Shown here piece after piece: positions 16,795 to 27,055 of a stretch of DNA of 64,000 nucleotides. The stretch's first letter is position 1. Each line of letters opens with the position of its first letter. The notes below the pieces were generated by a model. The model made no database searches, had not been told where the DNA came from, and saw nothing but the letters and a program-made list of their open reading frames with translations. The DNA comes from Mesorhizobium sp. B2-7-1. Lineage in GTDB: Bacteria; Pseudomonadota; Alphaproteobacteria; Rhizobiales; Rhizobiaceae. The position numbers and the translations under genes are program-made. Location of the stretch: NCBI RefSeq assembly GCF_006440735.1, contig NZ_VFUA01000008.1:51461-115460 (forward strand), given 5' to 3'.

Positions 16795-17124
16795 ATGGCA
16801 ACCAACAGCAGAAAACCCGTGGCCAAGAAAAGCAGGGCCAACCAATCCGGGACGACGCAGGCTCAGCCTGGCGCCGGCCCGGCGACAACGAAAGACGCAA
16901 AGCCGAGTTTCGGCAAGGCGGCGCCAAAGAAAGTGACGCCCGGCGCGATCCACAAGGTCGCGGCCAAGAGCGCCAAGCATGCCAAGCCGGCAACGCGGCC
17001 GGCGGCAGGCAAGTCGGGTCCGATCCGCACCGTGGCCAGCGTCGCCACCGGAGCGGTCGTCGCCACCGCAAGGCTAGCGGCCTCCGTATTCGGCCGGGGC
17101 GGTACGAAGGCCAAGGCGAAATAG
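16795..17124 (+). CDS. Small basic Lys/Ala-rich protein
   Basis: A 109-residue product, strongly basic, with many Lys, Ala, Pro and Thr residues and no hydrophobic core until the segment VASVATGAVVATARLAASVF near the end. It resembles histone-H1-like or nucleoid-associated basic tails and small alphaproteobacterial hypothetical proteins. The ATG at 16795 has AGGAG nine bases upstream, which decides the start. The first part could bind nucleic acid by charge, while the C-terminal helix might contact membrane. No function is assigned. Confidence 0.65.
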   Translation: MATNSRKPVAKKSRANQSGTTQAQPGAGPATTKDAKPSFGKAAPKKVTPGAIHKVAAKSAKHAKPATRPAAGKSGPIRTVASVATGAVVATARLAASVFGRGGTKAKAK

Positions 17125-17195
17125 GCCATTGAGAGTTTAAACAAATCGGGCGGCGCCGAAGCGCTCGCCGCTAGCACGGTTTTCCGAAGCCAGCG

Positions 17196-17900
17196 TCAGC
17201 CCTTCGCGGGGATGGTGAGGCCCCGCTTCACCGCCGGCCGTGCCAGGCCGCGTTCCAGCCATTCGGCGACGGTCGGGAAATCGTCGAAGCCGACCAGGTC
17301 GCGCGCCTCGTAGAAGCCGATCAAATTGCGCACCCAGCCCAGCATCGACACGTCCGCGATGGTGTAATCGTCGTCCATGATCCACTTGCGGCCCTTCAGC
17401 CGCGTTTCGAGCACGCCGATCAGCCGGCGCGATTCGTCGCGGTAGCGCTCCAGCGGTCGCTTGTCGGCAATCTCGCGCCCGGCGAATTTGTGGAAGAAGC
17501 CGACCTGCCCGAAGATCGGGCCGATCGCCGCCATCTGGAAGAACACCCACTGGATCGTCTCATAGCGCCGCGCCGGATCGGCGGGGATGAGCTTGCCAGT
17601 CTTGTCGGCCAGGTAGAGCAGGATGGCGCCGGATTCGAACAGGCCGATCGGCCGGCCGCCCGGACCATCCGGATCGATGATCGCCGGGATCTTGCCGTTC
17701 GGGTTGAGTGACAGGAATTCCGGCGTCCAGCTCTCATTCTTGCCGATATCGACGTAATGCGGCTCATAGGGCAGGCCGATCTCCTCCAGCGCGATCGACG
17801 CCTTCACGCCGTTGGGCGTCGTGGCGGAATAAAGCTGCAGGCGCTCGGGGTGCTCGGCCGGCCAGCGCTTGGCGATCGGAAAGGCGAACAGGTCGGTCAT
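17196..17900 (-). CDS. Glutathione S-transferase, YghU/YfcG-like
   Basis: A 234-residue GST. The N-terminal thioredoxin-fold domain has SATTPNGVKASIALEEIGL, the TxPN motif of nu-class GSTs, and NPNGKIPAIIDPDG with the cis-Pro. FESGAILLYLADK is the Glu-Ser glutathione-binding motif. The C-terminal helical domain contains WVFFQMAAIGPIFGQ, typical of the YghU/YfcG branch, whose members act as disulfide-bond reductases on glutathionylated substrates. ATG 17900 follows GGAG on the minus strand. It is a single gene between a small basic protein and a repeat. Confidence 0.9.
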   Translation of the reverse strand: MTDLFAFPIAKRWPAEHPERLQLYSATTPNGVKASIALEEIGLPYEPHYVDIGKNESWTPEFLSLNPNGKIPAIIDPDGPGGRPIGLFESGAILLYLADKTGKLIPADPARRYETIQWVFFQMAAIGPIFGQVGFFHKFAGREIADKRPLERYRDESRRLIGVLETRLKGRKWIMDDDYTIADVSMLGWVRNLIGFYEARDLVGFDDFPTVAEWLERGLARPAVKRGLTIPAKG

Positions 17901-18001
17901 CGGAAACTCCGGAGGCGGATTGGCGCCGGGCGGCGCTCATGGCGGGTGAAGAAAGAATTAGGACCCTGGCCGACCAGGATCAATACACCGGCAAGCGGCT
18001 G

Positions 18002-18099
18002 GAGCAATTCCAGGAAAAGCGGTTTTCCGTCCGGAATTGCGTAAAAACAAAGAGATAGAGCGGTTCGCCGTTTCCGTGAAACGGTGGACCGCTCTATCC
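18002..18099. repeat. Dispersed palindromic repeat, family D, long copy
   Basis: A first imperfect palindrome (GCAATTCCAGG to CCGGAATTGC) is followed by a second with arms AGAGCGGTTCGCCGTTTC and its inverse ending ACCGCTCT. It lies between the GST start and the ketosynthase end. A near copy lies at 32400-32500. Confidence 0.65.
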
Positions 18100-18129
18100 G
18101 TGCACACACAGTCAACCCAATGGCTGCGA

Positions 18130-19338
18130 TCAGATCGCCTTGAAGGCCAGCACCGCATTGGTTCCGCCGAAGGCGAAACTGTTGCTGAGCGCCGCGCGCA
18201 CCTTGCGCTCGCGCGCCGTGTTGGGCGTCACGTCGAGGTCGCATTCCGGGTCCGGCTCGCGGTAGTTGGCGGTCGGCGGCACGACGCCGTCGCGGATCGC
18301 CATGACGCAGGCGATCATCTCCAGCCCGCCGGAGGCGCCGAGGCAATGCGCATGCATCGACTTGGTCGACGACACCGAAAGCGAACGGGTATGTTCGCCG
18401 AAGACCCGTTTGATCGCCGCCGTCTCGATCTGGTCGTTGGCCTTGGTGCCGGTGCCGTGCGCGTTGAGGTAGTCGACGTCTTCCGGATTGAGTCCGGCAT
18501 CCGCCAGGCAAAAACGCATCGCCGCTTCCGGTCCCTCGACGGTCGGCGCGACGATGTCGGAGGCATCGGCCGAAAGCCCGACGCCGCCGATCTCGGCCAG
18601 AATGGTGGCGCCGCGCGCCATCGCGTGATCGTAGCTTTCCAGCACCGCCATGCCGGCGCCCTCGCCGAGCACCAGGCCGGCGCGATCGGCCGAGAACGGC
18701 CGGCAGGTGTCGGGCGAAAGCACCCTGAGCGCCTCCCAGCCCTTCAGCACACCCCACACCAGCGGCGCTTCGGTGCCGCCGGCGACCATCACGTCGGCGC
18801 GGCCGAGCCTGATCTGGTCGACCGCCGAGGAAATCGCGTGGTTGGCCGACGAACAGGCCGAAGTGGCGCCGAAAACAGGGCCGCGCAGGCCGAGCGCCAT
18901 GCTGACCTGGCCGGCGGCCGCGCCCGGCATCACTTTCGGCACGGTGAAGATGGCGGCGCGGTTGCGCCCTTCGAGCAGGATCGCCCGGTAATTCTCCTCG
19001 ATGGTCTCGAAGCCGGCGACGCCGATGCCGACGATCGCGCCCATCCGGTAGGTGTTGTCGGCATGCGCGACCAGTCCGGATTGCCGCATCGCTTCCCGCG
19101 CCGCGATCACCGCCAGCAGGCTGAAACGGTCCATCGACACGACCTGCTTGCGGTCGATGCCGTGGTCCGGCAATTCCTTGATTTCGCAGCCGGTCTTGAC
19201 CTTCAGGTCATGCAGCGACGGATTGTCGATGGGGCCGATGGCCGAGCGGCCGGCGCGCATGGCGTCCCACATCGCCGGCGCATCGTTGCCAAGCCCGCAA
19301 ATCCCGCCGATACCGGTGATGACGACGCGTTTTTGCAT
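18130..19338 (-). CDS. Beta-ketoacyl-ACP synthase, NodE-like
   Basis: A 402-residue KAS II-type condensing enzyme. The catalytic triad is visible: Cys162 in [10 protein letters not shown], His294 in [11 protein letters not shown] and His331 in MHAHCLGAS, with Lys326. It elongates acyl chains on a carrier protein. The sequence is close to what I recall of rhizobial NodE, including [19 protein letters not shown] and [17 protein letters not shown], more than to housekeeping FabF. It starts four bases after the stop of the carrier-protein gene, so the pair is one operon on the minus strand. No nodulation gene is near. It may make a special acyl chain for a lipid or signal; the product is not predictable. 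Confidence 0.85.
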   Translation of the reverse strand: MQKRVVITGIGGICGLGNDAPAMWDAMRAGRSAIGPIDNPSLHDLKVKTGCEIKELPDHGIDRKQVVSMDRFSLLAVIAAREAMRQSGLVAHADNTYRMGAIVGIGVAGFETIEENYRAILLEGRNRAAIFTVPKVMPGAAAGQVSMALGLRGPVFGATSACSSANHAISSAVDQIRLGRADVMVAGGTEAPLVWGVLKGWEALRVLSPDTCRPFSADRAGLVLGEGAGMAVLESYDHAMARGATILAEIGGVGLSADASDIVAPTVEGPEAAMRFCLADAGLNPEDVDYLNAHGTGTKANDQIETAAIKRVFGEHTRSLSVSSTKSMHAHCLGASGGLEMIACVMAIRDGVVPPTANYREPDPECDLDVTPNTARERKVRAALSNSFAFGGTNAVLAFKAI

Positions 19339-19342
19339 GCAG

Positions 19343-19597
19343 TCAGGCTTTTTTCGCGATCAGTTCGCGAACCGCCTCGACCATGTCGCCGACGTTCTTG
19401 AGATTGCTCCAGGCGTCGACCGTGTTCATCTCGATCTCGATGCCGTACTTTTCCTCGAGATCGAAGATGATCTCGGTCAGTTCCAGCGAATGGATGCCGA
19501 GCGTGCCGAGATCGGTGCTGGTGGTGATCTCCTCGCCGCCGGTATCGGCATGCGCTTTGATCTTTTCGATGATCTCGGTCGTCAGCTGGTCAGCCAT
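19343..19597 (-). CDS. Acyl carrier protein, NodF-like, with HSL instead of DSL
   Basis: An 84-residue carrier protein with the NodF-type C-terminal half: [18 protein letters not shown] and [13 protein letters not shown]. The phosphopantetheine site is in GIHSLEL: Ser37 is present but the usual Asp before it is His (CAT codon). The Asp is conserved in most carrier proteins. A GGGAAG sequence precedes the ATG at 19597. It is transcribed just before the NodE-like synthase and should be its dedicated carrier. Whether the His variant can still be loaded by a holo-ACP synthase cannot be read from sequence. Confidence 0.85.
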   Translation of the reverse strand: MADQLTTEIIEKIKAHADTGGEEITTSTDLGTLGIHSLELTEIIFDLEEKYGIEIEMNTVDAWSNLKNVGDMVEAVRELIAKKA

Positions 19598-19792
19598 TCG
19601 GTTTCTTCCCTGTCGTTTCCCGACGCCGACTGATCAGCGCCCCTTTTTGATCCCCGGATCCAACAAACGCCGCGCCCTTACCTCGCCAGGCACCACGCGA
19701 CCGCTCCAAGGTGGCTTCCCTCTATAGAAACCGAAACGATGTCAAGCAACAAGCGATATCGACAAAGCCACCGGAGTGCTTAACCTGGGATC

Positions 19793-20680
19793 ATGGATAG
19801 GATCGGCAACACCTCGACATCCCAACCTGCCTCGCCTTTGGCCACCGCTTCCTTGCCCGCCACGCAACGTGTTGCCGGCCTGGGTAGGCTTTTGTGCGGC
19901 AAGATTGGCGGCCGCACGCGCCTGCAGCGGCTTTACCAGGACGGATCGGCCAAAATCCGCCTGCCGGCGGTGCAAGGCGATCCGCTCGAGGCGGTGCTGA
20001 TCAACACCGCCGGCGGGCTGACCGGTGGCGACCGTCTCGGCTGGGCGATCGAGGTCGGCGCCGACGCTTCCGCTTCCGTCACCACCCAGGCCTGCGAGAA
20101 GGTCTACCGCGCCGCCGCCGACAGGGCCGAGACGAGCGTTGGCCTGCGGGTCGGTCCGGGCGGCCGCATCGCCTGGCTGCCGCAGGAAACCATCCTTTTC
20201 GACCGCGCCGCTTTCGCCCGCACGCTGGATGTCGATCTCGCCGAGGATGCCGAAGCGCTGATACTCGAAGCCACGCTGTTCGGCCGGCTGGCCATGGGCG
20301 AGCGGACGCTCTCCGGCAGTTTCCATGACCGCTGGCGGGTTCGCCAGGGCGGCGCGCTGATCCATGCGGAGGATTTCCGGATCGGTCTGGATATCGCGGC
20401 AACGCTCCGGCGGCCGGCGGCGACTGGCGGCGCGCTGGCCGTCGCCACGCTGCTGCTCGTTTCGCCGCAGGCGGAAAGCCTGCTGGAGCCGGCCCGCGCC
20501 ATCATCGGCGATTCCAGCATCAGCGGCCGGGGCGGCGCCAGTTTCTGGAGCGTCGGCCGATCTGGCAAGCTTCTTGCGAGGCTTTGTGCCGGCGACGGCT
20601 ACCAGCTCCGCAAGCGGCTGGTTCCGCTCGTCGAACTGCTCAATGGGCGGGCGGGCCTGCCTAAATTGTGGTCACTCTGA
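19793..20680 (+). CDS. ureD: Urease accessory protein UreD
   Basis: A 295-residue UreD, the scaffold that with UreF and UreG loads nickel into the urease active site. Family motifs are LINTAGGLTGGDRLGW near residues 68-83, ACEKVYRAAADRA, and the WLPQETILFDRAAFARTLDV block. The length is typical. It is the first gene of the urease cluster, 21 bases before ureA. The ATG at 19793 follows GGGATC, a weak site. Its N-terminal 30 residues are Ser/Thr/Pro-rich and less conserved, so the start could be slightly downstream. Confidence 0.95.
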   Translation: MDRIGNTSTSQPASPLATASLPATQRVAGLGRLLCGKIGGRTRLQRLYQDGSAKIRLPAVQGDPLEAVLINTAGGLTGGDRLGWAIEVGADASASVTTQACEKVYRAAADRAETSVGLRVGPGGRIAWLPQETILFDRAAFARTLDVDLAEDAEALILEATLFGRLAMGERTLSGSFHDRWRVRQGGALIHAEDFRIGLDIAATLRRPAATGGALAVATLLLVSPQAESLLEPARAIIGDSSISGRGGASFWSVGRSGKLLARLCAGDGYQLRKRLVPLVELLNGRAGLPKLWSL

Positions 20681-20701
20681 CCTGAAATACCGGGACATCG
20701 C

Positions 20702-21004
20702 ATGAATCTGACGCCGCGTGAAAAAGACAAGCTGCTCATCGCCATGGCGGCGATGGTGGCGCGCAAACGGCTGGAGCGTGGCGTCAAGCTCAATCATCCC
20801 GAAGCCATCGCCCTGATCACCGACTTCGTCGTCGAAGGCGCGCGCGACGGCCGCCCGGTCGCCGAGCTGATGGAGGCTGGCGCCCATGTCGTCACCCGCG
20901 CCCAGGTCATGAACGGCATTGCCGAGATGATCCACGACGTCCAGGTCGAGGCGACGTTTCCCGACGGCACCAAGCTGGTGACCGTGCACGAACCGATCAG
21001 GTGA
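20702..21004 (+). CDS. ureA: Urease gamma subunit
   Basis: A 100-residue gamma subunit of nickel urease, complete from [12 protein letters not shown] to TVHEPIR. The characteristic [13 protein letters not shown] and [14 protein letters not shown] blocks are present. It assembles with UreB and UreC into the cytoplasmic enzyme that splits urea to ammonia and carbon dioxide. It stands between ureD and a small DUF1272 gene. The intergenic gap to ureD is only 21 bases, so it is in the same transcript. Confidence 0.97.
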   Translation: MNLTPREKDKLLIAMAAMVARKRLERGVKLNHPEAIALITDFVVEGARDGRPVAELMEAGAHVVTRAQVMNGIAEMIHDVQVEATFPDGTKLVTVHEPIR

Positions 21005-21016
21005 GGAGAACGACCC

Positions 21017-21271
21017 GTGCTGGAGCTCAGGCCGAATTGCGAATGCTGTGACAAGGATCTGCCGCCGGAGGCGAGCGATGCGCTGATCTGCACCTTCGAA
21101 TGCACGTTCTGCGCCGACTGCGTCGAGAATGTGCTTGGCGGCGTCTGCCCCAATTGCGGCGGCAATTTCGCGCCGCGGCCGATCCGGCCGGCGGCGAAGC
21201 TGGCGAAATATCCGCCGTCGACCAAACGCGTGCTCAAGGCCGAAGGCTGCGGCCCGCGCAAAGCCGCTTAA
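21017..21271 (+). CDS. DUF1272 small zinc-ribbon-like protein
   Basis: An 84-residue product starting at GTG 21017, with a GGAG site 9-12 bases upstream. Eight cysteines in the first half are arranged as CECCDKDLP, CTFECTFCADCVENV and CPNCGGNF. This is the DUF1272 pattern of two CxxC-type metal sites, probably binding zinc. The role is unknown. The family is often found inside rhizobial urease operons, as here between ureA and a HupE/UreJ gene, which hints at metal handling. That link is inference from context. Confidence 0.85.
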   Translation: MLELRPNCECCDKDLPPEASDALICTFECTFCADCVENVLGGVCPNCGGNFAPRPIRPAAKLAKYPPSTKRVLKAEGCGPRKAA

Positions 21272-21296
21272 CCAGATCAATTGGAAGGGCATAAAG

Positions 21297-21890
21297 ATGA
21301 TCCCCGCCTCGATGAAACGCAGCACGCTCGCCGTCATCCTGTTGCTCGCCGCGGCGATGCCGGCTGAAGCCCATGTCGGCATCGGCACGACCTCGTCCTT
21401 CGCCGCCGGCTTCGCGCACCCGCTGTCCGGCCTCGACCACATGGCGGTCATGATCGCCGTCGGCCTGTGGGCGGCTATGAAGGGCGGCAAGGCCATCTGG
21501 GCCTGGCCGCTCGCCTTCGTCGGCGTGATGCTGGCCGGCGGCGCGCTCGGCATGCTGCATGTGCCGGTGCCTTTCGTCGAATCGAGCATCCTTGCTTCCG
21601 TCGTGGCGCTCGGTCTGCTGGTGGCGCTGGCGGTCGACCTGCCGGTCTCGGCCGGGGTCGCCATCATTGGCCTGTTCGCGCTGTTCCATGGCCATGCCCA
21701 CGGCACCGAAGTGTCGGAAAATGCGGGCGGGCTGGAATATATGGCGGGCTTTGCGATGGCCACGGCGCTGCTCCACGGGATCGGCATTGCGGCCGGTCTC
21801 GGCTTCGGCCTGCGCTTCCGCGGCCTGGCGCGCGCCGCCGGCGCCGCTTGTGCTGCGGTCGGCGTCGGCCTCGCCTTCGGCGTTCTGTGA
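21297..21890 (+). CDS. ureJ: HupE/UreJ family membrane protein
   Basis: A 197-residue protein with an N-terminal signal ([23 protein letters not shown]) and about six membrane spans. Family motifs are [25 protein letters not shown] and [14 protein letters not shown], both rich in His, with [14 protein letters not shown] near the end. HupE/UreJ proteins are thought to be nickel permeases that feed hydrogenase or urease. The mature protein would begin with His, a candidate metal ligand. ATG 21297 is preceded by GGAAGG; a second in-frame ATG at 21312 is possible. Confidence 0.88.
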   Translation: MIPASMKRSTLAVILLLAAAMPAEAHVGIGTTSSFAAGFAHPLSGLDHMAVMIAVGLWAAMKGGKAIWAWPLAFVGVMLAGGALGMLHVPVPFVESSILASVVALGLLVALAVDLPVSAGVAIIGLFALFHGHAHGTEVSENAGGLEYMAGFAMATALLHGIGIAAGLGFGLRFRGLARAAGAACAAVGVGLAFGVL

Positions 21891-21897
21891 GGGCGCG

Positions 21898-22203
21898 ATG
21901 ATCCCCGGCGAAGTCATCGCGGCCAAAGGCGACATCGAGCTCAACAAGGGGCTGCCGACAGTGACGCTCAAGGTCGCCAACAGTGGCGACCGGCCGGTCC
22001 AGGTCGGCAGCCACTATCATTTCTTCGAGACCAATGAGGGTCTGAAATTCGACCGCGAACGCGCGCGCGGCATGCGGCTCGACATCGCCGCCGGCACGGC
22101 CATGCGCTTCGAGCCGGGGCAGGAGCGCGACGTCACGCTCGTGCCGCTGGGCGGCAAGCGCGAGGTCTATGGTTTCCAGCAGAAGGTGATGGGCAAGCTG
22201 TGA
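21898..22203 (+). CDS. ureB: Urease beta subunit
   Basis: A 101-residue beta subunit beginning [16 protein letters not shown], with the conserved [26 protein letters not shown] and [12 protein letters not shown] blocks. The length is normal for the separate beta subunit of bacterial ureases. It starts seven bases after the ureJ-like stop. In this cluster it is separated from ureC by two genes on the opposite strand, an unusual interruption, since ureA, ureB and ureC are normally adjacent. Confidence 0.97.
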   Translation: MIPGEVIAAKGDIELNKGLPTVTLKVANSGDRPVQVGSHYHFFETNEGLKFDRERARGMRLDIAAGTAMRFEPGQERDVTLVPLGGKREVYGFQQKVMGKL

Positions 22204-22238
22204 CGGCGGCCGGCGCGCCCACATCGCTTCGGCGGCCA

Positions 22239-22724
22239 TCACTTCGGGGGCTTGGCGGCGGCATAGATGACGATCCTGCCGGGATTGTCGAACTCCACCG
22301 CGAGCACGTCCTCGGCCTGCACACGGCGCGAATCGATCGCGTTGAAGAGCAGGGCATTCGCCTCGATCTCCTGGCGCAGTTCGGCCACGTCGTCCTTATG
22401 CTGCTTCACCTTGTTCTCGATCGCCGGCGGCGGTCCGCCTTCGCTGCGCGCCGCATCGGTCAGGAACACGATGTCGACCGTGTCGAGCTTGGTGGTCTTG
22501 CGCACCGTGCCGATATTCTCGCGGGTGCGGTCGATGGCCGTGATGACCTTTCCGGCTTCCGTCCTGGAGAGCGTCTCCTCCTGGCGGATGTCGGAATCGA
22601 CGATTGCGGTGGCAGGCTTGTTGCTGTCCAAGGGTTGCGCCGCGGATACCGCATAGGGCACGGCCATGAGAACCGTCGCGACAACCACGGAACTCCATTT
22701 TGCAAAGGGCGGGGCATTCGCCAT
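22239..22724 (-). CDS. Secreted hypothetical protein, paralogue of the adjacent gene
   Basis: A 161-residue product starting at ATG 22724, with AGGAG upstream. The N-terminus has a hydrophobic signal (WSSVVVATVLMAVPYAVSAA). The mature part has TVDIVFLTDAARSEGG, a helical DDVAELRQEIEANALLFNAID segment and a final strand IVIYAAAKP. The last 80 residues align loosely by eye with those of the protein encoded at 22884-23267. Function is unknown. The gene lies inside the urease cluster but on the minus strand, so it has its own promoter. Confidence 0.7.
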   Translation of the reverse strand: MANAPPFAKWSSVVVATVLMAVPYAVSAAQPLDSNKPATAIVDSDIRQEETLSRTEAGKVITAIDRTRENIGTVRKTTKLDTVDIVFLTDAARSEGGPPPAIENKVKQHKDDVAELRQEIEANALLFNAIDSRRVQAEDVLAVEFDNPGRIVIYAAAKPPK

Positions 22725-22792
22725 CGCTCGCTCCTGACTGAACTCGTGGCGGGGCGAAAACAGCGAAACGGCCCTGCCTGGCCGCAGGTTCC

Positions 22793-22873
22793 CTTCAAAA
22801 GCTGGCCGGCGGACCGCAAGGCGGCCCGCATTCTCTTCAAAATATGGTTGGCGGACCGCAAGGCGGTCCGCCA
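22793..22873. repeat. Tandem pair of hairpin units between the two secreted proteins
   Basis: Two adjacent units of about 41 bases each begin CTTCAAAA and contain a GCGGACCGCAAGGCGGTCCGC-type hairpin (the first diverged at two bases). They end one base before the stop codon of the gene at 22884. Transcription of that gene on the minus strand would run through them, so they can act as its terminator. Confidence 0.6.
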
Positions 22874-22883
22874 GGGCGCGCAA

Positions 22884-23267
22884 TCAGCTGGCCTTCTTGG
22901 TGATCAGCGTCAGCGCGCCGTCGGGCTGCATGCTGGCGGCGATCACCTGCGCCGAGCTGACGCCCTTGGCTTCGAGCGCGGATTTCACCTTGGGCGTGGC
23001 GTCGATCGACTTGCGCAAGGTCTGCAGGCCGGCATCGCCGCGCTGCGCCACGATCTGGTTGACCTGCGTCTGCGTGTCCTTGGGCAGTTCGGTGATGTCG
23101 ACGATGTTGACGCTCTGGATCGCCGGCACCGCGGGCTGGCCCTTCGGCGCGGCCTGAGCGGGCGCGGTCGGCGCCGGGCTGGGCTGCGGCGTCGGCTGCT
23201 GCTGGGCGCCGGCAGTGCCTGCCATCATCAAGGTGGCGGCTGCGGCAATGACTATCGTTCTGCGCAT
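22884..23267 (-). CDS. Secreted hypothetical protein
   Basis: A 127-residue product starting MRRTIVIAAAATLMMAGTAGA, a clear Sec signal peptide with AGA cleavage context, then a Gln/Pro/Ala-rich linker. The folded part is SVNIVDITELPKDTQ, LQTLRKSIDATPKVKSALEA and a final strand ALTLITKK. The same order of strand, helix, helix, strand occurs in the neighbour at 22239, so the two look like an old tandem duplication. The protein is periplasmic; its role is unknown. An in-frame start five codons upstream also exists. Confidence 0.7.
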   Translation of the reverse strand: MRRTIVIAAAATLMMAGTAGAQQQPTPQPSPAPTAPAQAAPKGQPAVPAIQSVNIVDITELPKDTQTQVNQIVAQRGDAGLQTLRKSIDATPKVKSALEAKGVSSAQVIAASMQPDGALTLITKKAS

Positions 23268-23464
23268 GGATGTTCCTTCCATCGGTTTGGCAAACGGTCG
23301 TTTTGGGCTGACTCGGGCACCTCAACCGCCAAATGGGCGCGCAAGGTGTCGCCGAACGGGTCATTGCGTGACCATTGGATGGCGACAATGTGCAGCCCTG
23401 GCTCAGACAAGCTTACTTTTGGCAACCTTGTTTTTGGCAACCTGAATTCCGGGAGCAATCGCTG

Positions 23465-25177
<1,713 letters not shown>

Positions 25178-25241
25178 TACTGAATCGTGGGCCGGCGCAG
25201 CTACGGTTGGCTTGAGATCGAAAACGGCGCATTATGCGACC

Positions 25242-25736
25242 ATGAACAAGATCCAAATACAGCGCCGGCATAAGTCTACACCCTACGAGACCGACTATGC
25301 TGTGTGGTGCGCCGAGCAGGGCGCACTATTGCGCGAAGGTCGTCTCTCTGACCTCGATCGCGAGAATCTTGCCGAGGAGATCGAGAGCCTGGGGCGGAGC
25401 GACAAGAGGGAAATTGCGAGCAGATTGGGCACCTTGCTCCAGCATTTGCTCAAATGGGAATTTCAGCCTGAAAAACGCAAAACCGGTTGGTTGGCGACGA
25501 TCCACGAACAGCGATTTCGGATCGAAAATCTACTCGATGAGAGTCCTAGCCTGAAAACCTATCCAGGAAAACAACTTGGTCAGGAATTCAAAATAGCGAA
25601 GTTGAAAGCCGCCGACGAGACCGGTCTGAGAGAGCGGGATTTTCCCGTCGATTGCCCGTACACGATCAGCCAAATTCTCGATCATGATTTTTTCCCCGGC
25701 ATTCCCTGGTCATCGGACAAACTTATCCGCGAATGA
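25242..25736 (+). CDS. DUF29 family protein
   Basis: A 164-residue protein with the DUF29 hallmarks YETDYAVWCAEQGALLREG, LDRENLAEEIESLGRSDKRE and LLQHLLKWEFQPEKR, followed by FPVDCPYTISQILDHDFFPG. DUF29 proteins are small, helical and cytoplasmic, of unknown function, and are common in cyanobacteria and proteobacteria. It sits between ureC and a membrane protein. Its DNA is slightly less GC-rich than the urease genes on either side, so it may be a later insertion. Start ATG 25242. Confidence 0.85.
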   Translation: MNKIQIQRRHKSTPYETDYAVWCAEQGALLREGRLSDLDRENLAEEIESLGRSDKREIASRLGTLLQHLLKWEFQPEKRKTGWLATIHEQRFRIENLLDESPSLKTYPGKQLGQEFKIAKLKAADETGLRERDFPVDCPYTISQILDHDFFPGIPWSSDKLIRE

Positions 25737-25798
25737 AACATCACTTTGCGTCGGCCCGTTGGCTGGCCTCCCAGCATTGACAGCCCTGTCAGTAGGCC

Positions 25799-26392
25799 AT
25801 GGCCACCGAAATCGCCTCTCCGCACGACATCTTCCCGCATATCCGCATCGTCATGGGCATGGTGATCGGCCTTGGCGTCACCCGGCTGCTGTCGGGGGTC
25901 GCCCGCCTTGTCCAGCATCCCGGCCAGTACCGGCTCTACGTGGTGCATCTCGCTTGGGTCGCGTCGGTGCTGTTGATGATGGTGCATTTCTGGTGGTGGG
26001 AGTTCGGCCTCTACGCCATCGAGAACTGGACCTTCGGCAAATATCTTTTCATCATCTTCTACGCCATCACGCTGTTCCTGATGTGCGCGCTGCTGTTTCC
26101 GGATTCGATGCTCGATTACACCAGCTACGAGGATTACTTTTATTCGCGCCGCGCCTGGTTCTTCGGGCTGCTGGCGGCGACCTATCTGCTCGACGTCGTC
26201 GACACCCTGCTCAAGGGGCCGGAGCATTTCGCCCGCTTCGGCAACGAATATCTGTTCCGCACGCCGGTCTTCGTGGCGCTCTGCCTGATCGCGATCCTGG
26301 TGCGCGATCGCCGCTTCCATATCGCCTTCGTCGCGGCCGCGCTCATCTACCAGATATCCTTCATCCTGCGGCTCTTCGACACCATCGTCTGA
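25799..26392 (+). CDS. Hypothetical integral membrane protein
   Basis: A 197-residue protein with about five membrane spans, including IVMGMVIGLGVTRLLSGVAR, VVHLAWVASVLLMMVHFWWW, KYLFIIFYAITLFLMCALLF, AWFFGLLAATYLLDVVDTLL and IAFVAAALIYQISFIL. There is no signal peptide and no catalytic motif. It resembles a family of alphaproteobacterial membrane proteins with the GLGVTRLLSG and WWWEF elements and no known role. It is on the same strand as the urease genes, 58 bases before the GST, and may be co-transcribed. Confidence 0.75.
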   Translation: MATEIASPHDIFPHIRIVMGMVIGLGVTRLLSGVARLVQHPGQYRLYVVHLAWVASVLLMMVHFWWWEFGLYAIENWTFGKYLFIIFYAITLFLMCALLFPDSMLDYTSYEDYFYSRRAWFFGLLAATYLLDVVDTLLKGPEHFARFGNEYLFRTPVFVALCLIAILVRDRRFHIAFVAAALIYQISFILRLFDTIV

Positions 26393-26449
26393 GCGGCATT
26401 GGGCTGACGTTGCGTATGGTCTAGGGTCTCGGAAAAGCAAGGTTCAACC

Positions 26450-27055
26450 ATGTACAAGGCCGTCGGATCGCGCGGCTCCCGCGTCAGCCGGGTGCTCTGG
26501 ATGCTCGAGGAGCTCGAGCAGCCCTACGCGTTCGTCGAGGTCAAATTGCGCTCGCCGGAAGCCTATGCGCTCAACCCCTCCGGCAAGGTGCCGATCCTGA
26601 TCGACGGCGATATCGAAGTCACGGATTCGGCGGCAATCTGCGTCTATCTGGCGGACAAGCACGCCGATAAGGGCATGGGCGCGAACCCTGGTCTCGCCGG
26701 CCGCGCCGAGATGGACTCCTGGATGCACTTCGCCCAGAGCGAATTGGAAGCGCCGCTGTGGAACAAGCTGCGCCACCGCTTCCTGTTGCCAAAGGATGTT
26801 CGCGTCGATGTCGGGCCGGCCGCGGCCTATGATTTCGCCTCCGAAATAAAAGCGCTGGACCGTCGGCTTGGCGACAAGCCCTTTGCCTTGGGAGACCGCT
26901 TTTCGGCCGTCGACGTCTTGCTGGGCGACATGGGCGGCTGGGCCCGCGCCGGCCGGTTCCCGATCGAGTCGGACCGGGTGAATGCTTATTTCGACCGTGT
27001 GCTGTCGCGACCCGCTCGTGCCCGCGCCCAAGCTAATGGCGGAGCCATGAAATGA
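26450..27055 (+). CDS. Glutathione S-transferase family protein
   Basis: A 201-residue GST. The N-terminal domain starts [22 protein letters not shown] (Ser in the catalytic region) and has [14 protein letters not shown] with the cis-Pro and [15 protein letters not shown] with the Asp-Ser glutathione motif. The C-terminal part is the usual helical domain with [15 protein letters not shown]. Its stop overlaps the ureE start by four bases (ATGA), so it is translated with ureE. A role in urease maturation is not known; the coupling may only reflect operon drift. Confidence 0.88.
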   Translation: MYKAVGSRGSRVSRVLWMLEELEQPYAFVEVKLRSPEAYALNPSGKVPILIDGDIEVTDSAAICVYLADKHADKGMGANPGLAGRAEMDSWMHFAQSELEAPLWNKLRHRFLLPKDVRVDVGPAAAYDFASEIKALDRRLGDKPFALGDRFSAVDVLLGDMGGWARAGRFPIESDRVNAYFDRVLSRPARARAQANGGAMK

